Shown here piece by piece: positions 33,006-40,455 of a stretch of 47,871 bases of DNA (its first letter is position 1; every line of letters begins with the position of its first letter). The position numbers and the translations under genes were made by a program. Origin of the DNA: a virus. The stretch is taken from IMG/VR virus record IMGVR_UViG_3300007734_000707, positions 1 to 47,871 of that record; one strand, 5' to 3'. The notes under the pieces were generated by a model. That model ran no database searches and was not told the origin of the DNA. It saw only the letters and a list, made by a program, of their open reading frames with translations.

Positions 33006-33018
33006 CCCCAAAGGTAAC
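33002..33018. repeat. Dispersed palindrome, one mismatch
   Basis: GTAACCCCAAAGGTAAC. Contains the stop of the polyvalent gene and precedes the ATG at 33020. Confidence 0.8.
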
Positions 33019-33019
33019 C

Positions 33020-33292
33020 ATGTCGTCATATTCCAAGCGCGACCCCAGCTCGCACCGCACGATCGACCAGATCCACAAGATGGATCGGACGTACAACCAC
33101 AAGCCGGAGATGATCCGCCGGCGTGGCGAGCAGAACAAAGGCCGCAAGATCTTGGGGCTCAAGAAGGGCGACCCGCGCGACGCGGGGCACATCAAGTCGC
33201 TCGACAAGGGCGGGAAGACGGTGAGGGGGAACCTGGAGCCGGAGAGCCGCAAATACAATCGCGGCTGGCAACGTCGGGGAAAGCAGCCATGA
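33020..33292 (+). CDS. Small basic HNH-like protein
   Basis: 90 residues starting directly after the palindrome at 33002-33018, whose AAGGTAACC arm is the ribosome binding site. Very basic N-terminal half (MIRRRGEQNKGRKILGLKKG). The C-terminal part reads DPRDAGHIKSLDKGG, then a short linker, GNLEPESRKYNRGW. This matches the layout of small phage HNH-like proteins, which carry a D-x-DH-x-x-P-L-x-x-GG, then N-L-x-x-x-x-x-x-x-N-R pattern. The first catalytic His is preserved (AGHI). Likely a small nuclease or DNA-binding protein. Confidence 0.7.
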   Translation: MSSYSKRDPSSHRTIDQIHKMDRTYNHKPEMIRRRGEQNKGRKILGLKKGDPRDAGHIKSLDKGGKTVRGNLEPESRKYNRGWQRRGKQP

Positions 33293-33525
33293 TCGAACGC
33301 AGGTTCATGGCGTCGTCGAACGTCGCTGAGACGATGCGCGAGCTCGCGCGCAGCAAGCCGCAATACTCGCATCAGTGCACGGAGTACGCCGACGATCTCG
33401 ACGTCGCGGTCGAAGCCTACGTGATCGGCGGCACTCGACCGCACCTAGACAAGATGCTGAGCGAGCTCAGCTACTGCGGGAAGCTCTATACTGCCATCAC
33501 CGGGCAGCCCATGAGGCTGTCGTGA
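33289..33525 (+). CDS. Small hypothetical protein, last gene of the virion operon
   Basis: 78 residues from the ATG that overlaps the previous stop (ATGA). Helical, with CTEYADDLDVAVEAYVIGGTRPHLDKMLSELSYCG. Cys residues at two positions. No recognised family. It ends a few bases from the end of the convergent integrase gene, and a small hairpin (33528-33543) lies between the two stops. Confidence 0.65.
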   Translation: MIERRFMASSNVAETMRELARSKPQYSHQCTEYADDLDVAVEAYVIGGTRPHLDKMLSELSYCGKLYTAITGQPMRLS

Positions 33526-33527
33526 TT

Positions 33528-33543
33528 GGCTAGAGCCCTAGCC
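33528..33543. terminator. Short hairpin between convergent genes
   Basis: GGCTAG pairs with CTAGCC across a four-base loop. It lies between the rightward virion operon and the leftward integrase and covers the integrase stop codon. No T run on either side, so its terminator function is weak or absent; it may instead mark a rearrangement scar. Confidence 0.35.
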
Positions 33544-34423
33544 AGCGCAGCCGACCTTCGACTGCAATCCTAAAGCCAGACTTCTCCGGGCGCGTCTCCG
33601 GATCGTTCCACCGGCGCAGGTGCGCCAGCAATCTGTCAGGCACGGGAATTGGCGGGGTGCGCTTATTCGTGCGCCTGGCGCCAACCGCACGGCGGTAGAA
33701 CATCCCAGCGGCAAGATCGAAGTGTCCGTGCCCAGCCATAGGTTGAAGCGCAGCGCCGCACACGAGTGACGACCTGGTGCCGGTGTAGAGCGCAACGAGA
33801 ATGAACTGCGCCAGATGGCGACGCGGCCGGCGATCGGTGACGACACCTTCCTGCGTCTCCCGATAGTTGCGCACGGTCCGTATAAGCTTCGCGACTTCGG
33901 AACGTGTGAGCCACCGCTCGCGCGACGGATTGGGCGGCGGGAGCACGATCTCGACAACCTTCGAGCAGAGCCCCTCGCGCCGGTGATGGTTTATGGCGGC
34001 GCGCAGCATCGAGAGATTGTGGCGCGCGACCTCCGGTGTGGAGCACGTCGCCATGTACTCCCGACAAAGAACGCCGTTCACGTCGGCCAGTGTCTTGGCG
34101 CCAAAAAAGTCGAGTATGTGGGTGATGATTTGCGCCGATGCTTTGGGGCGCGCGTGGTCCTTGGCCACGTCCCGCGCGTAGAGCGCGAGAATATCCGCGA
34201 CGGGGATCTCCGCCGGATCGCGGGCGTCTACTGCTACCCTTGTTACGTGCTTGCGGCCGATGTAGGTCGAGAGAGCGCGCTCAGCGCCGACACGGTCGCG
34301 CGCGCCGCATCCAGTGCTCTCTTCGTGTCGACCGTCGAGCGTGTCGAGGATGACCCAGTGCGCTTGTCGGGTACTTCGGGCCCTTCTGAGCTGGAGTCGT
34401 GGGCCCTTCGCTTGACGCGGCAC
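33530..34423 (-). pseudogene. int: C-terminally truncated tyrosine integrase
   Basis: 297 residues from a GTG. The N-terminal part (MPRQAKGPRL, WVILDTLDG, SAYERLS-type helices) and the core-binding part match rhizobial phage integrases, and the catalytic domain starts normally: R217 in LYTGTRSS, then K in RTNKRTPPIPVP at about 251-260. The sequence stops after about 80 more residues with AVEGRLRWLGL, so the H-x-x-R box and the catalytic Tyr are missing; intact relatives run to about 350-380. The next DNA belongs to a convergent gene. It may be inactive, or finish in a frame I could not see. The HTH gene upstream overlaps it. Confidence 0.75.
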
Positions 34424-34599
34424 AGATTTCTCATGGTTTGAATGTGGTTGAGCGTGGTGTATTCCTTACCCGCGATCATTTCAACAACAAGTCGACCGCG
34501 GTCCCGCTCTTTTCTGAGGCCGGACACTGTCATGGTGCCATCGGGAAACGCGATACGCACCGCCTCGAGCAGCCGAAGTGGTGCGTCTCCGTCGATCAT
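34243..34599 (-). CDS. HTH/excisionase-like partner of the integrase
   Basis: 118 residues from the ATG at 34599, which overlaps the previous stop (ATGA). The N-terminal half is MerR/excisionase-like: LRLLEAVRIAFPDGTMTVSGLRKERDRGRLVVEMIAGKEYTTL, then RNLCRV. The C-terminal half is a Ser/Thr-rich tail ending SRPTSAAST. It overlaps the integrase by 181 bases, in another frame. This organisation and C-terminal composition are frequent just upstream of integrases in rhizobial prophages, where it acts as a recombination directionality or regulatory factor (inference). Confidence 0.7.
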   Translation of the reverse strand: MIDGDAPLRLLEAVRIAFPDGTMTVSGLRKERDRGRLVVEMIAGKEYTTLNHIQTMRNLCRVKRRAHDSSSEGPEVPDKRTGSSSTRSTVDTKRALDAARATVSALSALSRPTSAAST

Positions 34600-35045
34600 T
34601 CGCAACCCGGACCAATCTCGCCCTTGGCGCCTGGCTTACAGAACGCCTGCCACGGCCTCCAACCCTTTGGGCAATGAAAGCCCCATGACCTGATGACTGG
34701 GCCTGTCATGAAGAGCGTCCAGCAGGGACCGTCGTGCAGCTCGATACGGTGCGCGCCCTTGGCGCTGCGTAGGATCAGCGACGGTGCGCTGTAGATTTTG
34801 CGGAGCTCGACGCCGCCGGCGGAGATGGTGACCTCCGTGTATGACCCGCGCAGCAAATACGAGACGCTCCACCACGGATGATCGTGGAGCGCCCGATCGT
34901 CGTCCGAACGCATGAACTCGTGCAGGTATATGCTGGCGTGGTACGTGCGATAGATCCACCACCGCCGCATATAAGCGACGCCGTTTTCCTGCCCGATGAT
35001 GTAGTCGGGCGGCCGGCTCGCAGCCAGTTTTTCCCACCACTTCAA
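34596..35045 (-). CDS. Cupin-like conserved phage protein
   Basis: 149 residues from a TTG, preceded by the palindrome at 35049-35065 whose GAGGTAAC arm is the ribosome binding site. The pattern is IYLHEFMRSDDDRALHDHPWW, then SVSYLLRGSYTE, then SLILRSAKGAHRIEL, then CWTLFMTGPVIRSWGFHCPKGW. H-x-H plus a later H in a beta-rich frame fits a cupin fold that binds a metal, and similar proteins occur in many phages and prophages with no known function. Confidence 0.75.
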   Translation of the reverse strand: MKWWEKLAASRPPDYIIGQENGVAYMRRWWIYRTYHASIYLHEFMRSDDDRALHDHPWWSVSYLLRGSYTEVTISAGGVELRKIYSAPSLILRSAKGAHRIELHDGPCWTLFMTGPVIRSWGFHCPKGWRPWQAFCKPGAKGEIGPGCE

Positions 35046-35482
35046 GACGTTACCTCCGAGGTAATGGGCTGAAGCTCTATCGTGTAGCCCTTGCGGTGGT
35101 ACGCAGAGACGTTGGCGCGCAGGGGCACCAGCTTCTTCCGCAGCGCGGAAATAATCACGCGTGTCGTGTTCGTGCGGCAGGGCACGTTGCCGTGCAGGGC
35201 GTGGTTGAGTGCCTCGACCGAGACCGGTTCTTTGCCAGCCTCCAGCATCGCGTGGACGAGCACCGCTTCCGACGGCGTGACACGGATCGTCACACCGCCG
35301 CGCATCAAGATGTTCGTGTTGATGTCGACGGTTAGTCGCTCGGAAGAGAGGCGCGTGCTCAACGCCCGGATCAGCGTGGCAGCGGACCCCGCCGTCTCCT
35401 GGTTGAGCTCGCCCTTGTCGAGACGATCGAGCACGGTCTGAACATTCACTGGCATCTCGGAAAACTGCATCGTTGGGTACAT
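35042..35482 (-). CDS. OmpR/PhoB-type winged-helix DNA-binding protein
   Basis: 146 residues from the ATG at 35482, which overlaps the primase stop (ATGA). The C-terminal 90 residues read VTIRVTPSEAVLVHAMLEAGKEPVSVEALNHALH, then TRVIISALRKKLVPL and end with RKGYTIEL. This is the OmpR/PhoB C-terminal winged-helix pattern (LT-x-x-E, V-x-x-LR-x-KL, x-GYxI). No receiver domain precedes it, so it is a stand-alone transcription regulator. A palindrome copy lies in its end (35049-35065). Candidate binder of the dispersed palindrome. Confidence 0.75.
   Translation of the reverse strand: MYPTMQFSEMPVNVQTVLDRLDKGELNQETAGSAATLIRALSTRLSSERLTVDINTNILMRGGVTIRVTPSEAVLVHAMLEAGKEPVSVEALNHALHGNVPCRTNTTRVIISALRKKLVPLRANVSAYHRKGYTIELQPITSEVTS
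35049..35065. repeat. Dispersed palindrome, one mismatch
   Basis: GTTACCTCCGAGGTAAT. Near the 3' end of the winged-helix gene and just before the TTG start of the cupin-like gene. Confidence 0.8.
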
Positions 35483-38433
35483 CACGCCTCGCTGATGAAG
35501 TCGGCCAGCGGGTGACCCGCTAGGTCGATCTGAAGGAGATATTCGGTGGCGCCGGCGTAGACCGTGCCGGAGCCGATGCGGCCGTTGACGGTCTTGCAGC
35601 CCAGCTCTTTCTCGAGCGCGTCCTTGAAGATGTGGCGGGAGAGCTCTTTCTCCTTCAGCCACTGCGACAGGAACGTCGAGCTGATGCGCAGAAGCTTGTC
35701 ATCGACACCGACGTGGACGTAGACGCCATCGAGGCGGCCGACGTCACCAACGACCTTGATCGTTCCGGCGGCGGGCTTGCCAGCCGTGATGTGGATGCGG
35801 TTGGTGAAGATCATGTGGCGCGAGCGCATGGCGTTGAGGAACTGCGCGAGCATATTCGATACGTTCATGGCGACGCGCATGTCGACCGGCTGTGACATTC
35901 GCTGGTGGCGCATCTTCTGAAGTGTCGCGAGCATGAACTCGCGGAGCGCCGGCTCGTCGAAGTCTGACAGCCCTAGCTCGTTCGCGTATCGCGCGCCCAT
36001 ACAGACGCACGTCACAAGAGCAACCCAGAACCGCTCGTCGGGTGTGGTCTTCGTCTCGGCACCCAGTTGCTTTGCGAACTCGCCGACCTCTTGATCGACG
36101 CGCGCCCAGTTGGCGCCAAGGAATTTCGCGTACTGAAGCCCGGCCACTCCGAAGTTGTCGTGAAGCTGCGAGATCGTGCGCTGGGCGTCGCTCGGGTCGA
36201 TCTGATGCTTCTCGCCCGGCTTGATCTCCAGCTCGAACACGCGGAAGAGCCCAGCGGTCGTGGTGCTCGTGCGGCCAATGATGAAGTCCAGCAGGCTGTC
36301 ATTCGACGCGCTGACGAGGATCGTCTGCCACGTACCGGGGTCGCGCTGCTTGATGGCCTGCGTCATGCGGGCCTTTTCCTTGCCGAGCGACAGCCGGAAC
36401 GCCATCTCGACGAACCGCTTCGTGTCGTCCTCGGTCTTGAGCTCGTCCCAATAGAGCGGCAGCGACCGGATCTCGCCGATCTTGTTGATGACGCTGTTCT
36501 GCGTGTCGCTCAGAGCCTGCACGGCTTTGATTGGGTCGCCCCACACCGCCTGCGCCACCTTGAGCGCCGTTGACTTACCGATGCCGGACTCCTGCGAGTA
36601 CGTGCTCATCAGGAGGCCCGACTGGCCGGTGAAGCGCACGAGTGGCGCACCGAACGAAGAGGCGAGGATCGCCGTGAGGTCCGGCCTACCCTGCAGGGTA
36701 ATCAGGTCGCAGGCGTCCATCCACGGTTGGACGTCGCCCGTCGGCGCGTACTGCCGCGCGGTAACTGGGTCGGGGTTGGCGGCGGGATGATCGCCCTTCG
36801 GCGTAAAGAGGCTTCCGCCATAGACGAAGCCCTCAATCTTGCCGCCCTTGGTCGACCACCCGAACGGTGACGACGAGACGGTGTCTTTGCTCTCTTGGAG
36901 CTTTTGGATCCAGGCCACGAAGAACTCCGATGCCAGTTTCGCGTTCACCCGGAGCATGAAGCCTTGGCTCTGGAGGAACTTGCGCATTTCGTTGGTTGCG
37001 ACGCTCTCGAGCGACAAGGCGATCTGCTGGCGCTTGCCGCGCTCGGTCGCCGTATTGAAGTGAAGTATCCACGGATCGCGCTGCAGCCACGCATCGGTCA
37101 GCGGGTAGTCGCTGATCGGCGTCATGCTCGACGTGCCGTCCTCGTTGATGCCGAGCAGCATCACTTGGCCGGTTGCCGTGCGCGTGTAGCCGCTCGGAAG
37201 GTCGTGTGAAATTGCCAGCGAAACCGGAGCTACGATCGGCGCCGAGCCGGCTGGAGCAGCCACACCGAAGCCTGTGACTGTGGGGCCGGGGGCAGGTGGC
37301 GTACCGCGAGCTTGCCATGCCGGATCTCCGGTGATCGCGCGCACCTCGTTGATGAGCGCGCCCGCGCCGGTTCGCGTCGGCGGCGATGTGTGGAGCGTCT
37401 CCCATCTGGACTGGCAGTTGTCGGCGGCGCCGGCCGCGGGGTTTGTCGCCGACCAGGCTTCCCACTCGGCGAGGCCATAATCAGCACCCTCGGTCGCCGC
37501 ATAAACGCGCATCCCGATGGTGTTCCAGAAGTTCCAGTCAACCTTCGTATTTGGGATCGCATCGAGGCAAGCCTTCACTTCTGAGGCCGGCATCGCAGTT
37601 TCGACGCCCGCAGCGAGGTCACTGATGCCTTTAAGTGGAGCTCTAGGTGCCGAGGTAGCGGGCACCTCAAACGAAAGTGCGCCAGCGCGCTGAACCAGAA
37701 AGACTGCGCCAGTCTTGTACGGCGCCAATGCCGTTTCGATCTTCTCGACGCTGTAGTCGAAATCGAGCGGTGTTCCAGCGATGCGGACCGGGCGCGCCAG
37801 ATCCTGCTTGCGGTTGAACGTATCGGGCACGCGCAGAACTCGCGCGGCGTCCGTCGTCACCGCCTCGTCAAACTTGAGCCCGAGGGTCTCACCGGCGTGG
37901 CGTAGTGCTGAGGCTAGGGCAAACCATTCGGCCGGCGTGAGTGCGCGAGCCACGCTCCAGTAGACGTGGAGCCCACCACCCGACGACACGATCATCGTCG
38001 GCTTCGGGAGGCCCGCCGCCGAGATGAATGTCCCCAGCGCCGCCACCGCTTCGGCCATCGTCGCGTAGCCCTTGACAACTTGTCCGGGCACGAGCGGCTT
38101 CACGTCGAGGTCGAGGAAGATCGACTTGAGCGCGACCGCGTTCTCTTGCAGGCGGATCGGCTTCAGGTACTTGAATTTCTTGGCCGTGGTCTTCTCTTGC
38201 GCTTCGCGCTGCGAGCTCTGGCACACGTAGATGTCGAGCGTGTCTTTCGACTTCTGAGCGAACTGGATCGCCTTGATCGCGTCATCGACCGTCGTCACGG
38301 CGCGCCCAGACCAGCCGGGCTTGTCGAACTTCTCGGACTTGAACGTCCAGTGGACGTTGATGAAAGCGGCTTCGCCTTGCTGCGGCCAGGGCAGCACGCG
38401 CGCCAGATAGATGCGAGCTTGGTCAAACGGCAT
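35482..38433 (-). CDS. Primase-helicase (AEP-like primase with D5-type ATPase)
   Basis: 983 residues, the main replication initiation enzyme. N-terminal archaeo-eukaryotic primase-like domain: D108-x-D110 (FLDLDV), SGGGLHVYW (151-159) and AARVLRVPDT. A PriCT-like segment follows at about 280-360 (VKACLDAIPNTKVDWNFWNTIGMR, YGLAEWEAWS). The C-terminal ATPase has Walker A at about 612-620 (SQESGIGKST) and Walker B at about 655-660 (PLYWDEL), then a sensor-like ILVSASND. It primes DNA synthesis and unwinds DNA. ATG start; it directly follows a terminator-like hairpin of the upstream unit. Confidence 0.88.
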   Translation of the reverse strand: MPFDQARIYLARVLPWPQQGEAAFINVHWTFKSEKFDKPGWSGRAVTTVDDAIKAIQFAQKSKDTLDIYVCQSSQREAQEKTTAKKFKYLKPIRLQENAVALKSIFLDLDVKPLVPGQVVKGYATMAEAVAALGTFISAAGLPKPTMIVSSGGGLHVYWSVARALTPAEWFALASALRHAGETLGLKFDEAVTTDAARVLRVPDTFNRKQDLARPVRIAGTPLDFDYSVEKIETALAPYKTGAVFLVQRAGALSFEVPATSAPRAPLKGISDLAAGVETAMPASEVKACLDAIPNTKVDWNFWNTIGMRVYAATEGADYGLAEWEAWSATNPAAGAADNCQSRWETLHTSPPTRTGAGALINEVRAITGDPAWQARGTPPAPGPTVTGFGVAAPAGSAPIVAPVSLAISHDLPSGYTRTATGQVMLLGINEDGTSSMTPISDYPLTDAWLQRDPWILHFNTATERGKRQQIALSLESVATNEMRKFLQSQGFMLRVNAKLASEFFVAWIQKLQESKDTVSSSPFGWSTKGGKIEGFVYGGSLFTPKGDHPAANPDPVTARQYAPTGDVQPWMDACDLITLQGRPDLTAILASSFGAPLVRFTGQSGLLMSTYSQESGIGKSTALKVAQAVWGDPIKAVQALSDTQNSVINKIGEIRSLPLYWDELKTEDDTKRFVEMAFRLSLGKEKARMTQAIKQRDPGTWQTILVSASNDSLLDFIIGRTSTTTAGLFRVFELEIKPGEKHQIDPSDAQRTISQLHDNFGVAGLQYAKFLGANWARVDQEVGEFAKQLGAETKTTPDERFWVALVTCVCMGARYANELGLSDFDEPALREFMLATLQKMRHQRMSQPVDMRVAMNVSNMLAQFLNAMRSRHMIFTNRIHITAGKPAAGTIKVVGDVGRLDGVYVHVGVDDKLLRISSTFLSQWLKEKELSRHIFKDALEKELGCKTVNGRIGSGTVYAGATEYLLQIDLAGHPLADFISEA
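36685..36702. repeat. Weak palindrome copy
   Basis: CCTACCCTGCAGGGTAAT, three mismatches, in the primase gene. Possibly chance. Confidence 0.35.
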
Positions 38434-38462
38434 GGGATCTCGACTAGGCGGACGGGAAAAGG

Positions 38463-38488
38463 TGGGGCCGAGCGGTTGCCCGGCCCCA
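38463..38488 (-). terminator. Leftward terminator after the ssDNA-binding-like gene
   Basis: On the minus strand TGGGGCCG pairs with CGGCCCCA across a ten-base loop, followed by ACCTTTTCCC. An eight-base-pair GC stem with a T4 run fits a weak rho-independent terminator between the 38503 gene and the primase. Confidence 0.65.
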
Positions 38489-38502
38489 AGTTGCCGACGG
38501 CG

Positions 38503-39549
38503 TTATGCCGCCGCCGGACCCATCAGCTCTTCGAGCTTCTTGTCGAGATCGTCGTCGAGGGCCTTCGTGTCAGCCACCTGCACGGGCGGAGCCGCCACGG
38601 CAGGGGCACCAGCACCGAACCCGCCAGCGGCCGGAGCCGCAGCAGGGTTGGCCGCCGGAGCCGGTGCAGTTACCGCAGGGGTAACCACAGCGGCCGGAGG
38701 CTTCGCAGTGGCGGTACGCCGCGCGATTGCGGCGGGTGTCGGAGTGCCGCCCGCAGGTGCCTGAGCCGGAGCGGGCGTTTCAAACGCCAGACCAGCGGGC
38801 TGCTCCGCGGGCGGTGACGTCTCGTACTCGGTCTCGGCGAGGATGCGATCGACGCGCGCGTCGCCGCGGAGCGCCATCACCTTCGTCGCTTCTTCGTCGG
38901 TCAGCGGACGGATCGGAGCGAACAGCAGCTTCGGATACGCATCCGCCGGATCGAACGACATGCGCGTCGCCACGCCGTAGTAGGGGAAGCCGAGCTTGCG
39001 CACGCCTTCACCATACGTCGCCACTTCGTTGAGCGAGCCAGCCGGCACGCGCAGCATCATGGGGCCGCCGAGCATTTCGTTGTTGATGTCGGCGAGCGGG
39101 ACGACAGCGAGGCGCTTCGAGTCGGAGCACGCCTTGCCCTTGCCAGCGGTGCCGTCCTGCTTGACGGCAGAGCCGAACGCATTGCGAGGGCATGTCGCGC
39201 AGACGTTCGCCTGTTTCTTTGTGGACGTCGGATCGGGCGTGACGCCGTTGGCGGAGAAGCAATCCGGTGCCGCCTTCGTGCCTTCCTCGAAGCCCTTCTC
39301 GTACCAGACTTTCGAGATCGCCTGAGACGCCTTGAGGATGACGACTTCGATCGAGCCGCGAGGGCCGTCGCCGTCTTCACGCATGAGCACGGTCTCGTTG
39401 CCCTTGTAGCGGGTCGACCAGACCTTGCCCTTGATGCCGATCATGCCGTAGCCGCCGGAGATGCCAGCGCCGAGATCGTTCTCGGCCTGCACCCCGGCGA
39501 ACACGGTCGAGACCGCGCCGAATTGCTCTTTGATGGTCAGTGCGTTCAT
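38503..39549 (-). CDS. Zinc-binding ssDNA-binding-like protein
   Basis: 348 residues. Cys97, Cys117, Cys120 and Cys141 form a likely zinc site (CFSANGVTPD, CATCPRNAFG, ACSDSKRL). The front part is beta-rich (GYGMIGIKGKVW, TVLMREDGDGPRGSIEVVIL), the tail is an Ala/Pro linker, and the last residues are acidic (DDDLDKKLEELMG). This is the plan of a phage ssDNA-binding protein with an acidic C-terminal tail, and its location next to the primase and DNA polymerase genes supports it. One perfect palindrome (38669-38685) lies in its Pro-rich part, encoded as V-T-P-A-V-T. Confidence 0.6.
   Translation of the reverse strand: MNALTIKEQFGAVSTVFAGVQAENDLGAGISGGYGMIGIKGKVWSTRYKGNETVLMREDGDGPRGSIEVVILKASQAISKVWYEKGFEEGTKAAPDCFSANGVTPDPTSTKKQANVCATCPRNAFGSAVKQDGTAGKGKACSDSKRLAVVPLADINNEMLGGPMMLRVPAGSLNEVATYGEGVRKLGFPYYGVATRMSFDPADAYPKLLFAPIRPLTDEEATKVMALRGDARVDRILAETEYETSPPAEQPAGLAFETPAPAQAPAGGTPTPAAIARRTATAKPPAAVVTPAVTAPAPAANPAAAPAAGGFGAGAPAVAAPPVQVADTKALDDDLDKKLEELMGPAAA
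38669..38685. repeat. Dispersed palindrome, perfect copy
   Basis: GTTACCGCAGGGGTAAC. In the Pro-rich tail of the ssDNA-binding-like gene. Confidence 0.85.
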
Positions 39550-39567
39550 TGTGCTCTCCAGGTGAAA

Positions 39568-39981
39568 TTACGTGCCCGTCTTCCGACGGACGTTGACCTT
39601 TTCGACGGTCGAGAAATTGATGCCGGGTGGCGTAGACTTGTTGGCTTCGATGTACGCTTCCACAGCGGTGACGTTTGCCTTCTTGTCGAGCAAATCGAAG
39701 TCGCCCTGAGACACGACGAAGTTCCAGAACGCCGACATGTCAGCGATAGACGCTGTCTTCTTCGTGGTCTTGCTGACGGTCCCAAGGGCGGTTGCGACGC
39801 TATCGGCGCCGACAGTGTTAAGGTGCGCCAGTAGAACACCGTTCAGTTGCTCGAGTGTCTCATTGATAGGCTTTAATTCTTCTTTGTGTTTGTCCTCGAT
39901 AGCCTTCTTCATGTCGCGGAGCTTGACGTATTGGCCGGCCCGCTTCTCAAAGTTCGGGGGGTCTAGGGTAGGCTGTGTCAT
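39568..39981 (-). CDS. Conserved replication-module phage protein
   Basis: 137 residues. A helical N-terminal coiled-coil-like region (YVKLRDMKKAIEDKHKEELKPINETLEQLNGVLLAHLN) is followed by a beta part ending INFSTVEKVNVRRKTGT. Proteins of this type occur next to single-strand-binding genes in many phages; exact function unknown. The ATG directly follows the palindrome at 39983-39999, which gives GAGGTAACC as ribosome binding site. Confidence 0.65.
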   Translation of the reverse strand: MTQPTLDPPNFEKRAGQYVKLRDMKKAIEDKHKEELKPINETLEQLNGVLLAHLNTVGADSVATALGTVSKTTKKTASIADMSAFWNFVVSQGDFDLLDKKANVTAVEAYIEANKSTPPGINFSTVEKVNVRRKTGT

Positions 39982-39982
39982 G

Positions 39983-39999
39983 GTTACCTCGTAGGTTAC
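39983..39999. repeat. Dispersed palindrome, one mismatch
   Basis: GTTACCTCGTAGGTTAC. Directly before the ATG at 39981. Confidence 0.75.
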
Positions 40000-40199
40000 T
40001 TCCTGTTGGAAAGGATTTCAGCGATAAGCGTAGCGTCAACGGCGCGTGCCACACTGGCGATCGCCACACCATTGGCGTCCAGGACGAGCCACCCCGGAAA
40101 GAACGTCACCGAATGGTCGCCCTTCTGCCCGACGAACGCCTGCGTAAACGGACCCGGAGAGAGCTCAAAGGGGAGGTCGCTCGTCTTCCATTGGCTCAT
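39996..40199 (-). CDS. Small hypothetical protein
   Basis: 67 residues from the ATG at 40199, which overlaps the previous stop (ATGA) in a chain of small genes. Beta-rich: PFTQAFVGQKGDHSVTFFPGWLVLDANGVAIASVA. No family recognised. A longer in-frame start is not supported. Confidence 0.6.
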   Translation of the reverse strand: MSQWKTSDLPFELSPGPFTQAFVGQKGDHSVTFFPGWLVLDANGVAIASVARAVDATLIAEILSNRK

Positions 40200-40375
40200 C
40201 GGCACTCGCCAGTGTCTTCGCCGCGCTCGTTGACGTAGGTTTTGGTGCACCCAAACGGGATGCAGGTGCTCGACATCGCCACCATCTCTCGGCACGGCAG
40301 CACTGGGCGCGATGCTGCCCAAGCGAGATACCCGCACACGGCTGCGCAGAACGTCAGCCCCAACAGCAACCTCAT
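40196..40375 (-). CDS. Short secreted or anchored Cys-rich peptide
   Basis: 59 residues, below common ORF length limits. ATG at 40375 has GGGAG about eight bases upstream and overlaps the stop of the 27-residue gene before it; its own stop overlaps the next ATG. The N-terminus (MRLLLGLTFCAAVCGYLAWA) looks like a signal peptide or membrane anchor. The rest has four Cys (LPCREM, SSTCIPFGCTKTY, GECR). The ATGA chain is good evidence that it is translated. Confidence 0.6.
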   Translation of the reverse strand: MRLLLGLTFCAAVCGYLAWAASRPVLPCREMVAMSSTCIPFGCTKTYVNERGEDTGECR

Positions 40376-40455
40376 TCAAATTCTCCCTGCGTACCCTCGG
40401 TACTTCCGGACTCGTCCCAGCCGTACGGCGTCGGGTCTTCATAGGTTTCGTTCAT
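40372..40455 (-). CDS. 27-residue acidic micropeptide gene
   Basis: Starts at the ATG overlapping the helicase stop (ATGA) and ends overlapping the next small gene's ATG (ATGA). The peptide starts MNETYEDPTPYGWDES and is acidic. There is no known family. It may be a real microprotein or a spacer that keeps translation coupled. Confidence 0.45.
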   Translation of the reverse strand: MNETYEDPTPYGWDESGSTEGTQGEFE

